From Lytechinus variegatus (lineage: Eukaryota > Echinodermata > Echinoidea > Temnopleuroida > Toxopneustidae): 64,000 bases of DNA. The stretch's first letter is position 1. Each line of letters opens with the position of its first letter. A model generated the notes under the pieces. That model was given only the letters and a program-made list of their open reading frames with translations. It had not been told where the DNA came from and did not search any database. This document shows positions 57,684-64,000 of this stretch, one piece after another. The translations under genes were made by a program, and so were the position numbers. Location: assembly GCF_018143015.1 (NCBI RefSeq), contig NC_054747.1:34663733-34727732 (forward strand), given 5' to 3'.

Positions 57684-58009
57684 TTAAGTCCTAACCACAT
57701 GGGATTGGGGGACAGCATGGGATTTTCGAATTCTCCTGGAAAACATGAATTTGTAAACGAAAAAAGGGTTTTACAAAAGACAGCAAATATAAATAAACCA
57801 AATAAAATCCAATGAGATTATGTCATGTATCAACGGAATTTCCATTTCAAAGTGTTAACATTTTAGTTTTGTTTAAAAATCGTGGACCTTAGTTTATCAT
57901 CTATTGTCCATCACTGTCTCTTTGTAAAGTCAACAAAAGCAAAAAAATACTGAACTATGCAGGAAATACTTGCACATAATGATATAATATGTATCATAGA
58001 CTGATATAT

Positions 58010-58610
58010 TAGATAGCCAAGACATATAGCCAAGCGCGATTGGTCAATTGCGCGTCACGTGATATGATCGAAATCCGTGTATTTTCCCAGCCGGTCCACC
58101 TTCGATGAATATATTGACCAACCGGTCCGTGAATATACTTTTCTACGTGTATGGCGCCCTCTTGTGGATTAGATGTTACCAACTAAACGGAAATGAAATA
58201 TGTGAGACTAAAGTATCTGAACTGGACTCTAACTTAGATCTAGGGCTAGGCCTAAAACAAACTTGATTTGATTAGAAAAGGGCCGTTCACTGCATTAGAG
58301 TAGTAGTAGACTAAAGTTACATCTAGATCTATACCAGTTCTATCAATCACTGTGACTATCGTAAACAACAGGCTGCACGCATCGTTAGGCCATTTTTATC
58401 TACATCATTAAAGGCTATCTAATATAACAGATATTGACTAATGGGATGTGTAAAAAAATTCTTTGGACCGCCTTAATGATTAATATTTTCCCTCGTGATC
58501 ATATTTTCCCTCAGCGCTGCGCGCTTCGGGAAAATATAACCCCTCGTGAAAATATAAATCCGGCGGTCCAAAGAATGTTTATATTACACACCCCATTAGT
58601 CAATATCTGT
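58010..58610. mobile_element. Nested foldback
   Basis: The inner palindrome runs 58427-58610 (ACAGATATTGACTAATGGG / CCCATTAGTCAATATCTGT, with GGACCGCC / GGCGGTCC inside). An outer pair TATATTAGATAGCC (58010) / GGCTATCTAATATA (58411) overlaps it. Confidence 0.75.
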
Positions 58611-58965
58611 ATAATATTTGCCCACTGGATATTTATAACAGGTTTCGGAAATTGCGATATTTCCGTTCTTGTTCTGTTTGTACCAAAGTTCATTCTGCGG
58701 TAAAAGCATGTACATAGAAAAGATAGGATGGTGTTTTTTTTTCTTGCATGAACATTCATAATAATGATTAGGCTTGCATCCATGCATAACCCTTAATGCC
58801 CAGTATAAACTCTGTTTAACATTGAATGCTGATGTTATCACATGAACCTTACAGTAGTTGTTTAACAGTTTTAAAAGCAATGCTGAAGTTATTGAGGATT
58901 AAATACTAACAAATAAACTTGGTTGAATTAGATTTTAAACAACTGTTTAAACAACTACTGTAGAA

Positions 58966-59240
58966 AGGGGCGGATCCGGGATTTTCCAAAAGGTAGGCAC
59001 ATTCTCCAGATGAAAATTTGACATACAGAAAAATAGAATAAAAAAGGTTTTAACCGACAATCAAAGGTCATAGTGTCCGCAGAAAAATTGAAAAGCAAAC
59101 CAAAAAATTCCTCACTTTCAAAAGGGGGTAAACTTTGGTACATACAGCATATTTATACATTACAAATTTTGATAATAGCTCTCTAAGGGGGGGGGGGGCA
59201 CGGAAGGACGTACCCCCCCCCCCCCCCCGATCTGCCACTG
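58966..59240. mobile_element. MITE, CAGGGGCGGATCCAG family, copy 2
   Basis: AGGGGCGGATCCGGG at the left and GATCTGCCACT at the right, with G and C runs near the right end. Homologous to 31132-31447. Confidence 0.72.
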
Positions 59241-59489
59241 ACTGTAAGGTACATGCTTAGTGGTTATGATGAAAAACCTTTTCCTTCAAATTGTGAATGT
59301 TATAAGTAGATCCTATTTGTTTAGAACCATATTTTCTTAGTGATTTTGATTATCTTTAATTCATATAAAAACATGAGTCTATAATTATGTTATGATTATC
59401 AGTGGCATATTATGGGTCATGTCATGGGGGTACGGGCAAGGCATTAAGTGCACCTGGGATACGCACTCAAAAGCAAGGAATACTGACCT

Positions 59490-60650
59490 AATAAAGAAAT
59501 CTTTAAGGACAATGCTATTAAACGGATATGTATCTCAATGATCAAATAACGCGAGCGCGAAGCGCGAGTTGAAAATTTTGGAAATTTAGATCTAAGAGGG
59601 GCAATCTGAGTATATTTTGTAGGTATTCATTAAGACCATAAGTATTTCACCAACGAAATGTTGAAAAATGAAAAATGTTAATATTCAGACCAGAATAAAA
59701 GACATTTTAAGGACTATTTTAGGAATTCGAACCGACATATATCATGTATATCACAAATCGACTACTGCGAACGTTAGTACAGGCTGGAAATGTTATATAT
59801 ATTCAGACCTTAAAAGGGGGCAATCAGTTTAAGAAGTCGTGAAAAGGAAGCAGTGTGTCACTACATGAAATTATTTTTTTAAGTGCGAGGAAATATATTT
59901 GATGTATATTGACAAAAAACGAAATTTTATTCAAGCTTGCATACACCATTTAATTCAAACAAAAGAATCGGCTAACCCGCTATTCACATGTGTATTATAG
60001 CGCTTTATACAGTAGTAGACAACATTGACATAATAGAGTGAAGACAAACAGAAAAAAGTATCATACGTTCAGATATCCATTGCCCCCCCCCCCTTCTCCC
60101 CCATCATCTTTCTCTCTCTCTTTCTCTCTCACTCCCTCTCTCTTTATTTTTGTCTCTGTCCCCCTCTTGCTCCACAAATACATTTCGACAGCCCCACCCC
60201 GCGCCAATGTGACATTATCAAAACCCTCCAACCCACGCAAGCAGACAATGTCACGTTCTTTGTTGAGCTTTGTGGTGCATTGTGCACATTATGCTTTTGA
60301 ATGTTCCCATGAACAAACATCAAGTTATTCTTCCGATTAACTAGCATTCTATTAGCTGACATTGGTATTGGAAAAGAAGAGATTTCTTAATTATGGCGAT
60401 CCACGTCAGCCAAATATAAATCACAGTGGCTATAGTTCACATACATTATAGGACAAATACAGCTTACCAATAGGTGTTTATCATTATCAATATCGACAAA
60501 TATTTCTTAAAAAAAAAGTAGTTCATTGTTGAAATTGATACGATCGAGATAAATGCCTTTTAATACATTAACAAGAATTATATAAAGTGTCGCATTGATA
60601 CGTTGCCTAATTATTTCATAATGTTTAAGTGGTGATGGTAGTTATACCGA
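59490..60650. other. Repeat-A remnant and simple sequence
   Basis: 59535-59570 has AACGCGAGCGCGAAGCGCGAG, the CpG core of the dispersed family. 60080-60170 is a C/T-rich tract. No gene was seen. Confidence 0.6.
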
Positions 60651-60655
60651 GTGAG

Positions 60656-60908
60656 TAATAATAATAAATAATAATAATAACGTTTTTATTTACCCAGGGT
60701 AGCCACTTCAGTTAGGAAACTGCTCTACCAGCGGGCCCTGCATAACATAACATGTTATTATTACCCTTCTCCAATCTAAAAGCTGAGCGCCAAGCAAGAA
60801 GGCAGAAGGTCCCATTTTTATAAGTCTTTGGTATGACTCGGCCGAGGATCGAACCCACGACCTCCCGTTCATGAGGCGGACGCTCTACCACTGAGCCACC
60901 ATGCCCGG
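60656..60908 (-). mobile_element. tRNA-derived SINE (Met-like head)
   Basis: On the minus strand: A box TGGCTCAGTGG (60898-60888), an anticodon loop CTCATGA (CAT), B box GGTTCGATCC (60855-60846), body, and a tail of ATTATTATTATT. The anticodon stem pairs at four of five positions but there is no acceptor stem, so it is a SINE, not a tRNA. Confidence 0.87.
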
Positions 60909-60920
60909 TAATAAATAACT

Positions 60921-63718
60921 TGACACCTTACAAATCCCCATTTTAAGGAAAAATATGTCATAAATACTAAATCACTATATATGTCTGGAAAGAGTATCTT
61001 CTCCCGAATAATTTGATACCATATTTATGTTGTAAGTCACCCTTGGATGATCAGTAGGTAATTATTACAGTGATGTAAATTTGGACTTGCGCGGCAAAGT
61101 AAGGCAACACTGCGATGAATGAATCCAGATGTCACTCTTATGTCAAGATCTACGAGTTAGCAAACATATTTGCCAATCCATCTTAATGAAATTAACTTAA
61201 GAATTGATATGAAAATGTGTTTATTAAAAATAAAATATACATCACTGAAAAGGTGTGTAGAAATTGATTTTAATGCAACCCATGTTTATTGACATATATA
61301 CACAACAAAAAAAGTAAGTCCCCCCCCTAAACAAACATCAATAATTTCCGAACCAATGCGAGTTTTTAGTATATTTTTACATGAGCGTGTAGGTAATTTT
61401 ATAAGCTACCCCCTGAGTAAATGTTGTGGACTTATTTTGCGTCATGCTTCAGTGAGCACCGTCAGAAGGCAAAAATGTCACTTTTCAAAAGTCACAAGCC
61501 CAATATCATGACTTTGATTCCATTTTACTGGAACTAATTCCACATTCTTATCATGAAAAAAAGTCAGAAGGCTTGTAAAAGGTACTTTCTAAAGTGCGAT
61601 ACAACTTTTTTGGCCAAATTTCACGGTTGAATAAACACAAGTCCAAATTTTCAATAATTGGATTTTTTACACATTTGTATCAGTAAGAAAGAAAGAATAT
61701 GATGACAGTTATTTTTGTGAAGAGTATCTTCAACAATATTCATCGGTTCACGGTTCAATGAACATTTATTAAAAACAAAAAATACGATTTTCAAATATCA
61801 TAGGCAAGTATTGTTTCATTTTGGTAACTGAAAATGATCTTTTCTCAACTTTTTCGTTATGTTCACGACCATTTAATATGCTTCAATGATTCAAAGGCGT
61901 TTAATTAAACATTCACGCTTGAATGAATGTGATGCTCTCTTTTTTACGTTATTGGAAAAAAATGCAATTCGTAACTATGGATATCTGTTAAAAACCTCCT
62001 TGCATAGTTCGTTTGATTTGATTTTTATGAAAATCCCGATGTTTAATGATCAATGAGCACACAATATTCGAAAATTATGCAAATGAGAAGAAATTTCAAG
62101 GCCTTGGCCCCACTCTGTGCCGTTTTGAATGGTTTTTTTTGGTGTGCGCGCATTTTGGATAGTGTTACTCTGAAGCCATGTGCGAAGTTTCATGAAATAA
62201 CTGTTGGCAGAAGTAACAAAAACCGTCCATCATGGACGGTTTTTGTGAAACAAACCCTCGTTTCAGATTTGTGAAAATTTTGACTTCTTCTCTCATAGAC
62301 TTGTGTACATTATGGGTGCATATGTTTAAGAATAAGTAACCCCTCATTCAATATGGTGGAACTTTTTTTCAATGCTGTCTTTAGCAATGTCATTTGGCAG
62401 TAATGTTTATCAACCTATGGGCAGAATTCTGTGCAAAAATGAAATCGATATGTTTATTCACGGATGAGTGAGCACGCATCAAAGCGGGAAAATTGGTATT
62501 TTCAATGTCACAGACTCATTTTAAAGGGTAATAAAGTGAATGTTGAGGGCAAATTCGGTTTCAAATGTTTTTGTTTTATCATTCATCGTTTCTATCACCA
62601 CACACTTTCCGAACTTAACACATTTTCATGGTTGAGCGAGCACATTCGAAAACTTAGGAATGAACACTTTTTATACGGCATAAATGTATTTTTCGTAACA
62701 ATTTCTCATGATCAGTTTAATTTATGGGCAAATTAGTAGTGGACCCAGAATTTTAAAATGGGGGAGGGGCCTATAATCGGGGGAGCCACCAGCATTTTCA
62801 AATTTTAACATGATCTAACAAGTTGTAAATGATACTACCATAACCCCCTATGATGATACGTCACAATACAGGGGCCGCGGAACGGTTTTCAAAGTGGGGG
62901 GGCAGTAGCGTACCGTGACCCGGAGGAGACAAAGCATTGGGGGGCACTGCATTGTCTGTGAACAATGCTGTGCCCCCCCCCCCAATGCTTTGTCTCCTCC
63001 GGGTCACGGTCCGCCACGGGGGGAGAGCTGGGCCAAAAGTGGGAGGGTGGGTGATGACCATGCAAAAAATCACCATCGTATGGTAATTTTTTACATTTTG
63101 TACATGCTTTTGAAAAAAATGGGGGGGGGGGGGGGGGCGGGGGCTGAACCCCCTCCCACCGCTTCCGCTGCCCCTGCAATACAATGTGCTCACTCAACCA
63201 TGAACATACGATATCAAAATTGTGTGTGGAGTGGCTAAATGATAGACAGTAAACCAGTTTAACACCATAAAATTCAACTAAAAAAAAACTTTTGTCCAAC
63301 ATTGTATTTGCACAATCTGAAACACGACTCTTGTGACTTTAAAAGATCGTCATTTTTAATTCAATCTTTGATTAATCATGCATGACTCAACTGATCAATC
63401 TCATATTTGCCCAGGAGTTGTCTAATGAGTGTAGAAAACCACTTACGAAATATCATATCTCAAAATAATTCCGTTCAAAAGTTACAACAATTTGATTTAG
63501 GGGGGACTTACTTTTTTTGTTGTGTATAGATTAATTCTTTGCAGTCATGCCGTAATTTGGCGCAATTAAAAATTTACATCACTGCAAAGAGTACCTCCTG
63601 GTCATTCAAGCTTTAACACGTACCACATAAATATGGTACCAGATCATTATTGGGAACATACCCTTTCAGGAAATATGTAATAATTCTTTTCCTTATATTA
63701 GGGATACGTGAGGTGTCA
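60921..63718. mobile_element. 2.8-kb inverted-repeat transposon with nested insertion
   Basis: TGACACCTTACAAATCCCC at the left mirrors GGGATACGTGAGGTGTCA at the right. The arms run about 170 bp (shared ATACCATATTTATGT and CAGTGATGTAAATTT). Inside, 61301-63524 is bounded by CACAACAAAAAAAGTAAGTC and its inverse with TA at both sides. No transposase frame was recognised. Confidence 0.75.
62911..63010. repeat. Long near-perfect hairpin
   Basis: CCGTGACCCGGAGGAGACAA... and its inverse ...TTGTCTCCTCCGGGTCACGG form arms of about 40 bp around a short loop (CTGCATTGTCTGTGAACAATGC). Confidence 0.85.
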
Positions 63719-63869
63719 TGTTTTTTGTGTGTTTTTTTTTACTCACACGGTAAAAGTAGTACACTTAATAGTGACTACACCTCGGAGTGTTGATTTAGGA
63801 ATTCAAATTTGAACCAGAAAAAGAAAGTTCCGAAGTGCAAGTTCTGTAAGTGATAAATTAGCTCTTCAT

Positions 63870-64000
63870 TTTTAGAGTGTAGTAGTAGTAGTAGTAGAAG
63901 TCGCAGCAGCATCATCATCATCAGCAGCAGCAGCAGTAGTAGTAGTAGTAGTAGTAGAAGTAGTAGTAGTAGTGGTAGTGGTGGTAGTAGGTTTAGTATA
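63870..64000. repeat. (GTA)n / (AGC)n microsatellite
   Basis: AGT, GCA and CAT trinucleotide runs continue to the window end. Confidence 0.9.

Noticed and set aside
57695-57735. Possible extra exon of gene 2 upstream of the first Ig exon
   Set aside because: The acceptor (TTTTCCAG) is good but the donor is poor, the phase does not fit the phase-1 start of the Ig exon, and it is not hydrophobic, so it is not the missing signal peptide.
60455-60560. Donor site at 60465 as a signal-peptide exon of gene 2
   Set aside because: In the required phase the frame has a stop codon just before the donor; at most it could be a 5' UTR exon.
60835-60908. Possible tRNA-Met gene
   Set aside because: A and B boxes are good, but no acceptor stem forms and a SINE body and tail follow.
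62218-62244. AAAAACCGTCCAT / ATGGACGGTTTTT hairpin as a terminator
   Set aside because: It looks like a bacterial terminator, but this is eukaryotic DNA inside a transposon; treated as a palindrome only.

Overview
The window looks like a stretch of an AT-rich animal genome. Genes are split into short exons with GT/AG borders, and most of the rest is tRNA-derived SINEs, LINE fragments, foldback/MITE-type DNA elements and microsatellites. The dispersed CpG-rich palindromic core GCTCGCGCTTCGCGCTCGC and the SINE tails (AAGCGCTATATAA followed by ATT repeats) resemble what I know of sea urchin genomes. I infer an echinoderm, most likely an echinoid; this is recognition, not a search result.

Two real protein-coding genes are visible, both on the minus strand and in the same order. 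Gene 1 runs from 33434 down to 12990. Eleven exons join into one uninterrupted 550-codon frame: signal peptide, V-type Ig domain, C-type Ig domain (split over two exons), one transmembrane helix, a short juxtamembrane exon with a PPVY motif, and a cytoplasmic P-loop GTPase domain spread over five exons (Walker A GLTGAGKS, DNKG, THRD, then a VENFTE motif). Gene 2 runs from 56999 down to 44166 (5' end not found) and repeats the same architecture with matching exon phases, so the two are diverged tandem paralogues. The GTPase part most resembles the interferon-induced protein 44 (IFI44) family. A membrane Ig receptor fused to an IFI44-like GTPase is the most interesting system here: one polypeptide would link extracellular recognition to a GTPase switch.

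Layout: 1-5700 is a pile of related dispersed repeats with a Tc1/mariner-like insertion and a SINE. 5700-10390 is non-coding with a large inverted repeat. 10390-11925 is a 5'-truncated, frameshifted LINE. 12990-33434 is gene 1, with a 6.5-kb repeat-filled intron between the P-loop and DNKG exons. 33435-44165 is intergenic, with SINEs, a foldback, palindromic MITEs and a duplicated pyrimidine-rich block. 44166-56999 is gene 2, whose introns hold further MITEs, LINE ends, a (GTA)n tract and a foldback carrying a 57-bp minisatellite. 57000-64000 holds more MITEs, a SINE and a 2.8-kb nested inverted-repeat element.

No rRNA, true tRNA, CRISPR array or bacterial-type operon was seen. Paralogy, splice borders and frames were read by eye. 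Family assignment rests on motif recognition.
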